In this document: positions 26,356-34,895 of the stretch, one piece after another
Layout: each line of letters starts with the position of its first letter
Position numbering within the stretch: the stretch's first letter is position 1
Origin: CAVSMC01 sp963798655
GTDB lineage: Bacteria > Pseudomonadota > Gammaproteobacteria > Burkholderiales > Casimicrobiaceae
Length of the DNA stretch: 64,000 nucleotides
Reading direction: 5' to 3'
NCBI GenBank assembly: GCA_963798655.1
Contig: CAWCUH010000020.1
Span: 1-64,000, forward strand
Position numbers and translations under genes: made by a program
Notes under the pieces: model-generated
Told to the model about the DNA's origin: nothing
Database searches by the model: none
The model's input: only the letters and a program-made list of their open reading frames with translations

Positions 26356-26988
26356 ATGAGCCGCGGCCAGCAGTTCCTCGACCGGCTCGTCGCGTGGGCG
26401 CCCGTGCTGCTGCTCGCGGGCCTCGCCGCGCTCACGTACTGGCTCGACGCGCAGGTGCAGGCGCCGGCGCAGCGCGCCGACGCGTCGAAGCGTCACGCGG
26501 CGGACATCTTCATCGACAACTTCCGCGCGGAAAGCTACGACGTCGACGGCCGCCTGCGCGAAGCGATCGGCGCGCGCCGCGCACAGCACTACGCCGACGA
26601 CGGCACGATCGACTTCGTTGCGCCGACGATCACGCTGACCGACCCGGAGCAGCCGCGGATCGTCGTGAGCGCCGATACCGGCTCGCTTTCGTCCGATCGC
26701 GACAGGGTGAACCTCAAAGGCAACGTGCACGCGACGCGAGAGGGCGACGCGGGCGCGGGCAACGACACGCAGGCGCGCGGCCCGATCAGCGTCGTAACCG
26801 ATACGCTGCAGGTCGTGCCGAAGAAGGGGCTCGCGTCGACCGATGCCCCGGTGACGATCGAGGAGCCGCGTGGAATAATTCACGCTACGGGCATGGAGCT
26901 CGACAACCACGCGCACACGCTGAAGCTCAAGTCGGCCGTGCGCGGAACGCTGCAGCCGCAGACCCTCGAAAGTCTCCCCGGGCAATGA
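26356..26988 (+). CDS. lptC: LPS export protein LptC
   Basis: LptC is the bitopic inner-membrane protein that links LptBFG to the periplasmic LptA bridge. One N-terminal helix (VLLLAGLAALTYWLDAQV, about residues 15-32) is followed by a periplasmic beta-jellyroll domain with DIFIDNFRAESYDVDGRLREAIGAR. 210 aa. Ends overlapping the lptA start (ATGA). Confidence 0.9.
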   Translation: MSRGQQFLDRLVAWAPVLLLAGLAALTYWLDAQVQAPAQRADASKRHAADIFIDNFRAESYDVDGRLREAIGARRAQHYADDGTIDFVAPTITLTDPEQPRIVVSADTGSLSSDRDRVNLKGNVHATREGDAGAGNDTQARGPISVVTDTLQVVPKKGLASTDAPVTIEEPRGIIHATGMELDNHAHTLKLKSAVRGTLQPQTLESLPGQ

Positions 26989-27620
26989 TCTTCTCAGCCT
27001 CGTCGTGCCGAATCGTCGCGATGGTCGCGATCGCCGCCAGTGCCGCGCTCGCCGGGCCTGCGCGCGCCGAACAGTCGGACCGCGAGAAACCGATCAACTA
27101 TTCCGCCGACACCGGCGACGTCAACTACCAGACGAAGGTGGGCGCGCTCAAGGGCAACGTGGTGATCACGCAGGGCACGATGACGATCCACGCCGATCGC
27201 ATCGACTTCAAGCAGAATCCCGACAACTCGGTGTCGGCCGTCGCCCACGGAAATCCCGTGACGTTCCGCCAGAAGCAGGACGGCAAGGACGAGTACTTCG
27301 AAGGCTACGCACAGCGCGCCGAGTACGACGGCACGAAGCAGCTGCTCGAGCTCCACGACAACGCGCTGCTCAAGCGCGGGCAGGACGAGATCCGCAGCAA
27401 TTACATCTCGTACAACGCAGGCACCGAGGAGTTCAAGGCCGAAGGACGTACCGCGAGCAAGTCCGCGCCGAACGCGGGCCCGGGCGCGCGCGTGCGCGGC
27501 GTGCTGCAACCGAAATCCGATGTGATCCCGAAGGCACCGGGCGAGAAGGCGAAAGGCGACGCCGGTGCGAGCGCGCCGCCGCTCAAGCCCGCCCGCGAGC
27601 TGCAGGCTCCGGCCCAATGA
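26985..27620 (+). CDS. lptA: LPS export protein LptA
   Basis: LptA monomers polymerise into the periplasmic bridge carrying LPS to LptDE. A signal peptide (about residues 1-28, ending GPARAEQ) precedes the OstA-type jellyroll with INYSADTGDVNYQTKVGALKGNVVITQGTMTIHADRIDF. The C-terminal 45 or so residues are Pro/Ala/Lys-rich and probably disordered. 211 aa. 36 bases before lptB. Confidence 0.93.
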   Translation: MIFSASSCRIVAMVAIAASAALAGPARAEQSDREKPINYSADTGDVNYQTKVGALKGNVVITQGTMTIHADRIDFKQNPDNSVSAVAHGNPVTFRQKQDGKDEYFEGYAQRAEYDGTKQLLELHDNALLKRGQDEIRSNYISYNAGTEEFKAEGRTASKSAPNAGPGARVRGVLQPKSDVIPKAPGEKAKGDAGASAPPLKPARELQAPAQ

Positions 27621-27656
27621 GGCGATGAAATCGTCGCGGTGGTGCGGACGGGGCCG

Positions 27657-28382
27657 ATGAGCCAGCTGTCGGTCGCCCGGCTCGAAAAGCGTTACCAGTC
27701 GCGCACCGTCGTCCACGACGTTTCGCTCGACGTCGCGAGCGGCGAAGTGGTCGGTCTGCTCGGACCGAACGGCGCCGGCAAGACGACGTGCTTCTACATG
27801 ATCGTCGGCCTCGTCGCCGCCGACGGCGGTCGCATCGAGCTCGACGGCCGCGAGCTGTCGCGGATGCCGATCCATTCGCGCGCGCGGCTCGGGCTTTCCT
27901 ACCTGCCGCAGGAAGCGTCGATCTTTCGCAAGCTGACGGTCGCGCAGAACGTGCGTGCGATCCTCGAGCTGCAGGACGATCTCGACAACGACGCGATCGC
28001 GAACCGGCTCGACGCGCTGCTCGAGGACCTGTCGATCGCGCACCTCGCCGATGCGCAGGCGCTGTCGCTGTCCGGCGGCGAGCGCCGCCGCGTCGAAATC
28101 GCACGCGCGCTCGCGACGAGGCCGCGCTTCATCCTGCTCGACGAGCCGTTCGCGGGCGTCGATCCGATCGCCGTTCTCGACATCCAGAAGATCATCGGCT
28201 TCCTCAAGGAGCGCGGCATCGGCGTGCTGATCACCGACCACAACGTGCGCGAGACGCTCGGCATCTGCGACCGGGCGTACATCATCAACGAGGGTCGTGT
28301 TCTCGCTTCGGGCGCGCCGGGCGAGATTGTCTATAATGAGGCCGTGCGCAAGGTCTATCTCGGCGAGCATTTCCGGCTCTGA
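27657..28382 (+). CDS. lptB: LPS export ABC ATPase LptB
   Basis: LptB is the ATPase of LptB2FGC, which lifts LPS out of the inner membrane. Walker A GPNGAGKTT lies at residues 36-44, the signature LSGGERRRVEIARAL at about 137-151, Walker B FILLDEPFAGVDPI and the H-loop ITDHNVRETL follow. The ATG at 27657 (MSQLSVARLEKRYQ) is preferred over an in-frame GTG 18 bases upstream. 241 aa is standard. Immediately upstream of rpoN, as in most proteobacteria. Confidence 0.96.
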   Translation: MSQLSVARLEKRYQSRTVVHDVSLDVASGEVVGLLGPNGAGKTTCFYMIVGLVAADGGRIELDGRELSRMPIHSRARLGLSYLPQEASIFRKLTVAQNVRAILELQDDLDNDAIANRLDALLEDLSIAHLADAQALSLSGGERRRVEIARALATRPRFILLDEPFAGVDPIAVLDIQKIIGFLKERGIGVLITDHNVRETLGICDRAYIINEGRVLASGAPGEIVYNEAVRKVYLGEHFRL

Positions 28383-28415
28383 CGCAGCAAGCATTGCGAT
28401 CGGCCGCCCGTTGCA

Positions 28416-29918
28416 ATGAAGCAGACGCTCCAGCTCAAGCTCTCCCAGCATCTGACGCTCACGCCGCAGCTGCAGCAGTCGATCCGGCTGCTGCAGCTGT
28501 CGACGCTCGAGCTCAATGCCGAGGTCGAGCGGCTGCTGCAGGAAAATCCGCTGCTCGAGAAGGCCGACGAAGACGAGGCGGCGCCCGGCGAAGCGCCGGC
28601 GCCCGATGTCGCATTGCCGCGCGAGGCCGAAACACGCGACGGCGAGGTGCGCGCCGACGACGCCGAACGGCTCGACGCCGAGGCCGAGCGCGTGCCCGAG
28701 ATCATTCCCGACGGCGCCGAAAGCGGAGTCGACCGCGCGGACTTCGAGGACTATTCGTCCGGCGATTCGGATTGGGGCGGGGGCAGCGGCGCGACCGACG
28801 ACGACGACGAAGGGTTCTATCCGCAGCAGGTCGCGACGAGCACGCTGCGCGATCACCTGAACGGGCAGCTCGCGGTGCTGAACCTGCCGCTGCGCGACCG
28901 GCAGATCGTCGCCGCGCTGATCGACGCGCTCGACGACGACGGCTATCTCGGCTCGTCGGTCGAGGAGCTCGCCGAGCTCTTCCCCGAGGAGCTCGAGATC
29001 GATGCGGACGAGATCAACATCGCGCTGAAATATTTGCAGAGCTTCGAGCCGGCCGGCGTCGGCGCGCGCGATGCATCGGAATGCCTCGCGCTGCAATTGA
29101 GAACGCTGCCCGAGTCGACGCCGCTGCGCGCGGAGGCGCTGATGGTCGTCGCCGATCACCTGCCGCTGCTCGCTGCGCGCGATTTCACCAAGCTCAAGCG
29201 CCTGCTGCACACCGACGACACCGGCGTGCGCGCCGTGCGCTCGCTGATCACGAGCCTCAATCCGCGTCCGGGCGCCGCCTTCGCGAAGGCCGAGGCGAAC
29301 TTCGTCATTCCCGACGTCATCGTGCGCAAGGTGCGCAACCAGTGGCTCGCGTCGCTCAACGAGGCGGCGATGCCGAAGCTGCGGCTGAACCGCATCTACG
29401 CCGACATCCTCACGCGCAACCGCGATTCGTCGAACCAGCAGCTCGCCGCGCAACTGCAGGAAGCGAAGTGGCTGATCCGCAACGTCCAGCAGCGCTTCGA
29501 GACGATCCTGCGCGTCGCGCAGGCGATCGTGGACCGCCAACGCCGCTTCTTCGAGCACGGCGACGTCGCGATGCGCCCGATGGTGCTGCGCGAGATCGCC
29601 GACATGCTCGACCTGCACGAATCCACGATCTCGCGCGTCACGACGCAGAAGTACATGCTGACGCCGCGCGGCACCTACGAGCTCAAGTATTTCTTCGGCA
29701 GCCACGTCGCCACCGACACCGGCGGCGCCGCATCGGCGACGGCGATTCGCGCTCTCATCAAGCAGCTGATCAATGCCGAGAACCCGAAGTCTCCGCTGAC
29801 CGACAGCCGCATTGCCGACCTGCTCGGCGACCAGGGGATCCTCGTCGCGCGCCGCACCATCGCCAAATACCGAGAGTCGCTGCAAATTCCTCCCGTCAAT
29901 CTGCGCAAGTCGCTGTAG
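28416..29918 (+). CDS. rpoN: RNA polymerase sigma-54 factor RpoN
   Basis: This is sigma-54, which binds -24/-12 promoters and needs enhancer-binding ATPases. Region I is Gln/Leu-rich (LKLSQHLTLTPQLQQSIRLLQLSTLEL). An acidic region II with many Asp/Glu covers about residues 48-135. The core-binding and DNA-binding region III ends with the RpoN box ARRTIAKYRE at about residues 479-488. 500 aa. Followed by hpf and the PTS-Ntr gene ptsN, the classical rpoN cluster. Confidence 0.97.
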   Translation: MKQTLQLKLSQHLTLTPQLQQSIRLLQLSTLELNAEVERLLQENPLLEKADEDEAAPGEAPAPDVALPREAETRDGEVRADDAERLDAEAERVPEIIPDGAESGVDRADFEDYSSGDSDWGGGSGATDDDDEGFYPQQVATSTLRDHLNGQLAVLNLPLRDRQIVAALIDALDDDGYLGSSVEELAELFPEELEIDADEINIALKYLQSFEPAGVGARDASECLALQLRTLPESTPLRAEALMVVADHLPLLAARDFTKLKRLLHTDDTGVRAVRSLITSLNPRPGAAFAKAEANFVIPDVIVRKVRNQWLASLNEAAMPKLRLNRIYADILTRNRDSSNQQLAAQLQEAKWLIRNVQQRFETILRVAQAIVDRQRRFFEHGDVAMRPMVLREIADMLDLHESTISRVTTQKYMLTPRGTYELKYFFGSHVATDTGGAASATAIRALIKQLINAENPKSPLTDSRIADLLGDQGILVARRTIAKYRESLQIPPVNLRKSL

Positions 29919-29968
29919 CCGCCCGGCGATCGCGGCCTGCGCACGCTGCAACCTGCGAGGAGAGCCGC

Positions 29969-30343
29969 ATGAACCTGAGCCTCACCGGACATCACCTCAC
30001 CATCACCCCCGCGATCCGCGACTACGTCGTCGCGAAGCTCGACCGGGTCGTCCGTCATTTCGATCACGTCATCGACGTCAACGTCGTGATGACGGTGGAC
30101 AAGCTCCAGCAGAAGGTGGAGGCAAACCTGCACACGCGCGGCAAGGACATCCACGCGGAAGCGATCGATGCGGACCTTTACGCGGCGATCGACGCGCTCG
30201 CCGACAAGCTCGACCGCCAGGTGCTCAAGCACAAGGAGAAGCGCGAGGAATACCGCCACGACGCCGCGAGCGCGAAGCGCGAGACGACCGAGACCGAGAC
30301 GAAGCCCGCGCCGCCGGCACCGCCTTCGGGCCAATCGGACTAG
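29969..30343 (+). CDS. hpf: Ribosome hibernation promoting factor
   Basis: Hpf binds the 30S decoding region and helps form 100S dimers in stationary phase. The S30AE domain covers residues 1-100 (MNLSLTGHHLTITPAIRDYV, ADLYAAIDALADKLDRQVLKHKEK). A short charged and Pro-rich tail brings it to 124 aa, so it is the short form without the long-HPF dimerisation domain. A GAGGAGAG ribosome site precedes the ATG. Confidence 0.94.
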   Translation: MNLSLTGHHLTITPAIRDYVVAKLDRVVRHFDHVIDVNVVMTVDKLQQKVEANLHTRGKDIHAEAIDADLYAAIDALADKLDRQVLKHKEKREEYRHDAASAKRETTETETKPAPPAPPSGQSD

Positions 30344-30352
30344 AGTTTTCTA

Positions 30353-30358
30353 TATAAT
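30353..30358 (+). promoter_or_regulatory. -10 box (TATAAT) between hpf and ptsN
   Basis: TATAAT within TTTCTATATAATCGCC lies 9 bases after the hpf stop. Transcription would begin near 30365, 100 bases upstream of ptsN and just before a strong hairpin at 30379-30406. It suggests ptsN-hprK-rapZ can be transcribed apart from rpoN-hpf. Confidence 0.5.
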
Positions 30359-30378
30359 CGCCCGCACGCTCGACGCCG

Positions 30379-30406
30379 ACGGGCCGTCAGGAGGCTGACG
30401 GCCCGT
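30379..30406 (+). terminator. Perfect 12-bp hairpin in the hpf-ptsN gap (terminator or leader structure)
   Basis: Arms ACGGGCCGTCAG and CTGACGGCCCGT enclose a GAGG loop, followed by TTTCACTTG. It could terminate rpoN-hpf transcription or act as an attenuator in the ptsN leader, because a TATAAT lies 21 bases upstream of the stem. The T-run is short, so termination would be partial at best. Confidence 0.55.
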
Positions 30407-30465
30407 TTCACTTGAAGGCGCCGTCGACTGCGTGCATCGGCCCCGCGCGGGCCGAACGGATTCCG

Positions 30466-30927
30466 ATGAGCCAGATCGCCGAGCTGCTGCCGGCCGCGAA
30501 CATCCTGCTCGATCTCGACGCAGCGTCGAAGCCGCGGCTGTTCGACGCGGTCGGCGAGCTGTTCGAGCGCAACCAGGGACTTGCGCGGAAGCTCGTCGTC
30601 GACAGCCTGCTCGCGCGCGAAAAGCTCGGCTCGACCGGACTCGGCCAGAGTGTCGCCATCCCGCACGGACGAATCAAGGGCCTTGACACCGCGCAGGGCG
30701 CGTTCGTGCGGCTCGCCTCGCCGATCGCGTTCGACGCCCCCGACGGCAAGCCCGTCGCACAGGTGTTCGTGCTGCTCGTGCCCGAGCATGCGACCGAGCA
30801 GCACCTGCAGCTGCTGTCCGAGCTCGCGCAGATGTTCTCCGAGCGCCCGTTTCGCGAGCGGCTCGCCGCGGCCGGCGACGGCGGATCGGTGCACGCGCTG
30901 TTCGCCGCGTGGGAACCGACGCCGTGA
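30466..30927 (+). CDS. ptsN: Nitrogen-type PTS EIIA protein PtsN
   Basis: PtsN is the terminal phosphoacceptor of the regulatory PTS-Ntr chain. The EIIA fold covers the whole 153 aa. The phosphorylated histidine is in SVAIPHGRIKGLD, at about residue 67. The ATG at 30466 (MSQIAELLPAANILLDLD) is chosen over an in-frame TTG at 30412. The end overlaps the GTG of hprK (GTGA). Confidence 0.95.
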   Translation: MSQIAELLPAANILLDLDAASKPRLFDAVGELFERNQGLARKLVVDSLLAREKLGSTGLGQSVAIPHGRIKGLDTAQGAFVRLASPIAFDAPDGKPVAQVFVLLVPEHATEQHLQLLSELAQMFSERPFRERLAAAGDGGSVHALFAAWEPTP

Positions 30928-31892
30928 ACGACCACATCGGCGACGGCGTGATGCGGCAGGTGAGCATCGAGCGCTTTTTCACCGACAACCAGGCGCGCCT
31001 CGGGCTGCGCTGGGTCGCCGGCCGCCAGGGCGGCAGCAAGGTGCTGACCGGCGACATGTCGCTCAAGCCGACGATCGGCCAGGTCGGTCACATGAACTTC
31101 ATCCACCCGTTCCGCATCCAGATCCTCGGCGCGGCGGAGCTCGCATGGTTGCGATCGAAGTCCGACGACGAAGCGGCGTCGTGGATCGATCGGCTGTTCA
31201 CGAACGAGCTCGCGGCGATCATCGTCGCGAACGGCGAGGACGTGCCCACGGCGCTCGCCGACCTGGGCAATGCGAAGCACGTCGCGCTGCTGACGTCGTC
31301 GCAGCCGTCGCCGCATCTGGTCGAGGTGATCCGCATCTACCTGTCGCGGATGCTCGCCGAGTCGACGACGCTGCACGGCGTGTTCCTCGACGTGCTCGAG
31401 ATGGGCGTGCTGATCACCGGCGATTCGGCGATCGGCAAGAGCGAGCTCGCGCTCGAGCTCATCTCGCGCGGCAACGGCCTGATCGCCGACGACATCGTCG
31501 AGCTCTACCGGATCTCGCCCGACACGCTCGAGGGACGCTGTCCGGGCGTACTGCGCGACTTCCTCGAGGTGCGTGGCATCGGCATTCTCAACATCCGCAC
31601 GATCTTCGGCGAAACGGCCGTGCGGCCGCGCAAGCTGTTGCGGCTTATCGTGCACCTCGAGGATCACAGCCACGAGGCGTTCTCCGAGCTCGACCGGCTG
31701 CAGGTGAACGCGACCTACCAGGAGATCCTCGGCGTGCCGACCCGCAAGGTCACGATTCCGGTCGCCGCCGGGCGCAACCTCGCCGTGCTCGTCGAGGCCG
31801 CGGTGCGCAACTTCGTGCTGAACCAGCGCGGCATCGACAGCACGAAGGAATTCATCGAGCGGCAGCAGAAGCTGATGGAAGACGGCGGTTGA
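30924..31892 (+). CDS. hprK: HPr kinase/phosphorylase HprK
   Basis: HprK phosphorylates and dephosphorylates HPr on serine. The P-loop GDSAIGKS lies at residues 166-173, with the conserved HGVFLDV just before it. The family signature EVRGIGILNIRTIFGETAVRP is at about residues 213-233. The GTG overlapping the ptsN stop is taken as start (322 aa); an ATG nine codons on (MRQVSIERFF) is equally possible. Together with ptsN and rapZ it forms the usual beta-proteobacterial regulatory set. Confidence 0.94.
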   Translation: MNDHIGDGVMRQVSIERFFTDNQARLGLRWVAGRQGGSKVLTGDMSLKPTIGQVGHMNFIHPFRIQILGAAELAWLRSKSDDEAASWIDRLFTNELAAIIVANGEDVPTALADLGNAKHVALLTSSQPSPHLVEVIRIYLSRMLAESTTLHGVFLDVLEMGVLITGDSAIGKSELALELISRGNGLIADDIVELYRISPDTLEGRCPGVLRDFLEVRGIGILNIRTIFGETAVRPRKLLRLIVHLEDHSHEAFSELDRLQVNATYQEILGVPTRKVTIPVAAGRNLAVLVEAAVRNFVLNQRGIDSTKEFIERQQKLMEDGG

Positions 31893-31927
31893 CGGCGTAA
31901 ACCTGGTGCGCTTGCCGATACTTTGTC

Positions 31928-32764
31928 ATGGACCTGATCCTCATCGGCGGCGTGTCGGGCTCCGGCAAGAACGTGGCGCTGCACGCGCTGGAGGACGCGG
32001 GCTACGACGCGGTGAACAACCTGCCGCTGCCGTTGGTCGCCGAGACGGTCGACCACCTCAAGCGCGCCGGTCACGAGCGCGTCGCCATTGCGCTCGACGT
32101 GCGCACGGCGCCGGGCCTGCCGGGCCTTCGCGACACGATCGGCGAGCTGCGCGCCGCCGGCGACACGGTGCGCTTCCTGTACCTGGACGCCAAGACCGAA
32201 ACGCTGGTCAAGCGCTTTTCGGAGACGCGGCGTCGCCATCCGCTGTCGGCGGACACGCGGACGCTCTCCGAAGCGATCGCCTACGAGCGCTCGGTGCTCG
32301 CCGATGCGCGAGAGCACGGCATCGTGTTCGATACGAGCGACCTGCCGGCCGCGGCGCTGCGCCGCTGGATCAAGGATTTCATCAGCGTCGACGCGACGAA
32401 GATGACGCTGCTGTTCGAGTCGTTCGGATTCAAGCACGGCGTGCCCCTGGACGCCGACCTGGTGTTCGACGTGCGCTGCCTGCCGAACCCGCATTACGAG
32501 CAGGCGCTCGCACCGCTGACCGGATGCGACGCGCAGGTCGTCGAGTTCCTCGAGCGCGTGCCGGAAGTCGAGCGCATGTACACCGACATCTATCACTTCG
32601 TCGCCGGCTGGCTGCCCGATTACGCGCGCGACAACCGCACCTATCTCACCGTCGCGATCGGCTGCACCGGCGGGCGGCATCGCTCGGTTTACTTCGCCGA
32701 GCGGCTCGCGAAGGCGTTTTCACCGCGCTACCAGGTGCAGATACGCCACCGGGAGCTCGATTGA
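31928..32764 (+). CDS. rapZ: RNase adapter protein RapZ (nucleotide-binding)
   Basis: RapZ-family proteins carry an N-terminal P-loop (GGVSGSGK, residues 7-14). In enterics they present small RNAs to RNase E to control GlmS; the role in this organism is inferred. The C-terminal half has LVFDVRCLPNPHYE and the closing IGCTGGRHRSVYFAERLA motif typical of the RNA-binding domain. 278 aa. It ends one base into ubiX (TGATG). Confidence 0.95.
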   Translation: MDLILIGGVSGSGKNVALHALEDAGYDAVNNLPLPLVAETVDHLKRAGHERVAIALDVRTAPGLPGLRDTIGELRAAGDTVRFLYLDAKTETLVKRFSETRRRHPLSADTRTLSEAIAYERSVLADAREHGIVFDTSDLPAAALRRWIKDFISVDATKMTLLFESFGFKHGVPLDADLVFDVRCLPNPHYEQALAPLTGCDAQVVEFLERVPEVERMYTDIYHFVAGWLPDYARDNRTYLTVAIGCTGGRHRSVYFAERLAKAFSPRYQVQIRHRELD

Positions 32765-33393
32765 TGCCGACGACGATCACGCTCGCGTTCACCGGCGCCT
32801 CCGGCATGCCGTTCGGCCTGCGATTGCTCGAATGCCTGATCAGGGCGGATGTCCGCGTATGCCTCGTGTATTCGACGGCGGCGCAGATCGTCGCAAAGCA
32901 GGAATGCGCGCTGACGATTCCGGCGCAGCCGCGCGAGGCGACGCGCCTTTTCAGCGAGCGCTTCGGCGCGCGCGACGGACAGCTGACCGTATACGGCAAG
33001 GACGACTGGATGGCGCCGATGGCGTCGGGGTCCAATCCCGGCGACGCGATGGCGATCTGTCCATGCACGATGGGCACGCTGGGCGCCATCGCCGCCGGGC
33101 TCGCGGACAACCTGATCGAGCGCGCGGCCGACGTCATGCTGAAGGAGCGCAAGACGCTCGTGCTCGTGCCGCGCGAGACGCCGCTGTCGGTGATCCACCT
33201 GCAGAACATGCTCGATCTCGCGCGTGCCGGCGCCGTGATCCTGCCGCCGTCGCCGGGCTTCTACGGCGATCCGCGCGGCATCGGCGACATCATCGATTTC
33301 GTCGTCGGCCGCGTGCTCGATCACCTGCACGTGCCGTTTACGCTCGGACCGCGCTGGGGTGCGCCGGACGCGCCCGCCGCCGAAAGCGTCTAG
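32764..33393 (+). CDS. ubiX: Flavin prenyltransferase UbiX
   Basis: UbiX makes prenylated FMN, the cofactor of the UbiD decarboxylase in ubiquinone synthesis. Motifs are the flavin-binding TITLAFTGASGMPFGLRLLE and SGSNPGDAMAICPCTMGTLGAIAAGLADNLIERAADVMLKE with VPRETPLSVIHLQNM. 209 aa. Coupled to rapZ by a one-base overlap, an unusual partner that may only reflect compact packing. Confidence 0.95.
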   Translation: MPTTITLAFTGASGMPFGLRLLECLIRADVRVCLVYSTAAQIVAKQECALTIPAQPREATRLFSERFGARDGQLTVYGKDDWMAPMASGSNPGDAMAICPCTMGTLGAIAAGLADNLIERAADVMLKERKTLVLVPRETPLSVIHLQNMLDLARAGAVILPPSPGFYGDPRGIGDIIDFVVGRVLDHLHVPFTLGPRWGAPDAPAAESV

Positions 33394-33398
33394 CGGGG

Positions 33399-34016
33399 AT
33401 GTTCAAGCGCCGTACGCCTCGCACGTCGCGCGACGTGCCGCTGTTTCCGCTGCACACGGTGCTGTTCCCCGGCGGCATGCTGCCGCTGAAGGTCTTCGAG
33501 CAGCGCTACATCGCGATGACGAAGGCCTGCGTCGCGAGCGGCGAGCCGTTCGGCGTCTGCCGCATCGTGAAGGGCGACGAGGTCGCGCGTGCCGAAGCAG
33601 CGCAGCCGCAGTTCTCGCCGATCGGCACGCTTGCACGCATCGTCGACTGGGACATGCCCGACGGCGTGCTGCACCTTCGCGCCGAAGGCGGCGATCGCTT
33701 CCAGGTCCGCTCGCATTCGACGCAGGACGACGGGCTCGTCGTGGCCAGCGTCATTGCCATCGCAGGCGAGCCGGCGCGCCCGCTGCCCGACGCGTATCGG
33801 CCTCTCGCGCAACTGCTCGACGTGCTCGTGCAGAAGATCGGCGACGCGCCGTTCGCCTCGACGCGCGCATTCGACGACTCGTCGTGGGTCGGCTACCGGC
33901 TCGCCGAGCTGTTGCCGCTCCCGCTCAACGTCAAGCAGTCGATGCTCGAGATCAACGACAGCGAAGTGCGGCTCGCGGTGCTGTCGAAGTTCCTGCAGCA
34001 GCAGGGCATTCTCTGA
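33399..34016 (+). CDS. LON N-terminal (substrate-binding) domain protein
   Basis: This 205 aa protein consists only of the LON N-terminal domain, with no AAA+ or protease part. It starts RDVPLFPLHTVLFPGGMLPLKVFEQRYIAM, the strand pattern shared with Lon residues 5-40, followed by helices ending VKQSMLEINDSEVRLAVLSKFL. Such stand-alone proteins (peptidase S16, LON domain) are widespread in proteobacteria and have no established function. 5 bases after ubiX, so probably cotranscribed. Confidence 0.9.
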   Translation: MFKRRTPRTSRDVPLFPLHTVLFPGGMLPLKVFEQRYIAMTKACVASGEPFGVCRIVKGDEVARAEAAQPQFSPIGTLARIVDWDMPDGVLHLRAEGGDRFQVRSHSTQDDGLVVASVIAIAGEPARPLPDAYRPLAQLLDVLVQKIGDAPFASTRAFDDSSWVGYRLAELLPLPLNVKQSMLEINDSEVRLAVLSKFLQQQGIL

Positions 34017-34036
34017 AGCGCGTGCAGCGCGGCCGG

Positions 34037-34042
34037 TATAAT
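34037..34042 (+). promoter_or_regulatory. -10 box (TATAAT) for yebC-ruv
   Basis: TATAAT within CCGGTATAATCGCG lies 122 bases upstream of the yebC ATG. Transcription from about 34049 would place the whole palindromic repeat at 34058-34140 in the leader of the yebC mRNA. Confidence 0.5.
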
Positions 34043-34057
34043 CGCGAGCAAACGAGG

Positions 34058-34140
34058 GGGTCAGAGTGCAGTTTTCGCCGCAGTTTTCGCCGCCGCACGG
34101 GCAGCGCCCACGGCGGCGGCTGAAAACTGCACTCTGACCC
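34058..34140. repeat. GGGTCAGAGT palindromic element, family 1, copy 1 (yebC leader)
   Basis: Outer arms of 19 bases pair perfectly: GGGTCAGAGTGCAGTTTTC at 34058-34076 with its complement at 34122-34140. Inside, the unit GCAGTTTTCGCC is repeated in tandem and a GC-rich CGCCGCCG/CGGCGGCG stem closes the core. It ends 23 bases before the yebC start. Related copies lie at 45613-45668 and 56885-56955. Confidence 0.85.
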
Positions 34141-34163
34141 TCGAGAGATGCAAGAGGATTGCG

Positions 34164-34895
34164 ATGGCCGGCCACAGCAAATGGGCGAACATCAAGCACA
34201 AGAAGGCGCACGCCGACGCGAAGCGCGGCAAGATCTCGTCACGCCTGATCCGGGAGATCACCGTCGCCGCGAAGCTCGGCGGCAGCGACTCGTCGGCGAA
34301 TCCGCGGCTGCGCCTCGCGATCGACAAGGCGATGGACAACAACATCCCGAAGGACACGATCGAGCGCGCGGCAAGGCGCGGCGCGGGCGAGGTCGATACC
34401 GCCGACTACGAGGAGATCCGCTACGAGGGCTACGGCATCAACGGCGCCGCGGTTATCGTCGACACCATGACCGACAACCGCACGCGCACCGTCGCCGACG
34501 TCCGGCACGCGTTCTCGAAGTACGGCGGCAACATGGGAACCGAAGGATCGGTCGCGTTCCTGTTCAGGCATTGCGGGCAGATCGTATTCGCACCGGGCAC
34601 GGACGAGAACAAGGTGATGGAGACGGCGCTCGACGCCGGCGCCGAGGACGTCGTCGCCAACGATGACGGCAGCATCGAGGTGATCACCGCGCCGAACGAT
34701 TTCGTCGCGGTGAAGGATGCGTTCGCGAAGAGCGGGCTCAAGCCCGAGTTCGCCGACGTGACGATGAAGGCGTCGGCCGACGTCGAGATCGGCGGCGAGG
34801 ACGCTGCGCGGATGCAGAAGCTGATCGACGCGCTCGAGTCGCTCGACGACGTGCAGAACGTGTATACGACCGCCGTGTTCGTGGAAAACTTCTGA
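34164..34895 (+). CDS. yebC: YebC/PmpR-family transcriptional regulator (TACO1-like)
   Basis: YebC proteins are described as DNA-binding regulators, and recent work links the family to relief of ribosome stalling; the local role is not known. It begins MAGHSKWANIKHKKAHADAKRGKI, the family signature, with RRGAGEVDTADYEEIRYEGYG and KYGGNMGTEGSVAFLF further on. 243 aa. The last codons (VENF, stop) coincide with the start of a family 2 palindromic repeat, so the C-terminus may have been altered by it. Confidence 0.94.
   Translation: MAGHSKWANIKHKKAHADAKRGKISSRLIREITVAAKLGGSDSSANPRLRLAIDKAMDNNIPKDTIERAARRGAGEVDTADYEEIRYEGYGINGAAVIVDTMTDNRTRTVADVRHAFSKYGGNMGTEGSVAFLFRHCGQIVFAPGTDENKVMETALDAGAEDVVANDDGSIEVITAPNDFVAVKDAFAKSGLKPEFADVTMKASADVEIGGEDAARMQKLIDALESLDDVQNVYTTAVFVENF

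Noticed and set aside
26994..29951. 985-codon open frame on the minus strand
   Set aside because: It lies opposite lptA, lptB and rpoN, which have clear family motifs. Long antisense frames are expected at this GC content, and the translation is Arg/Ala/Asp-rich without motifs.
30412..30465. Extended PtsN start at TTG 30412
   Set aside because: The added 18 residues are not family-like, and the ATG at 30466 gives the usual PtsN N-terminus.
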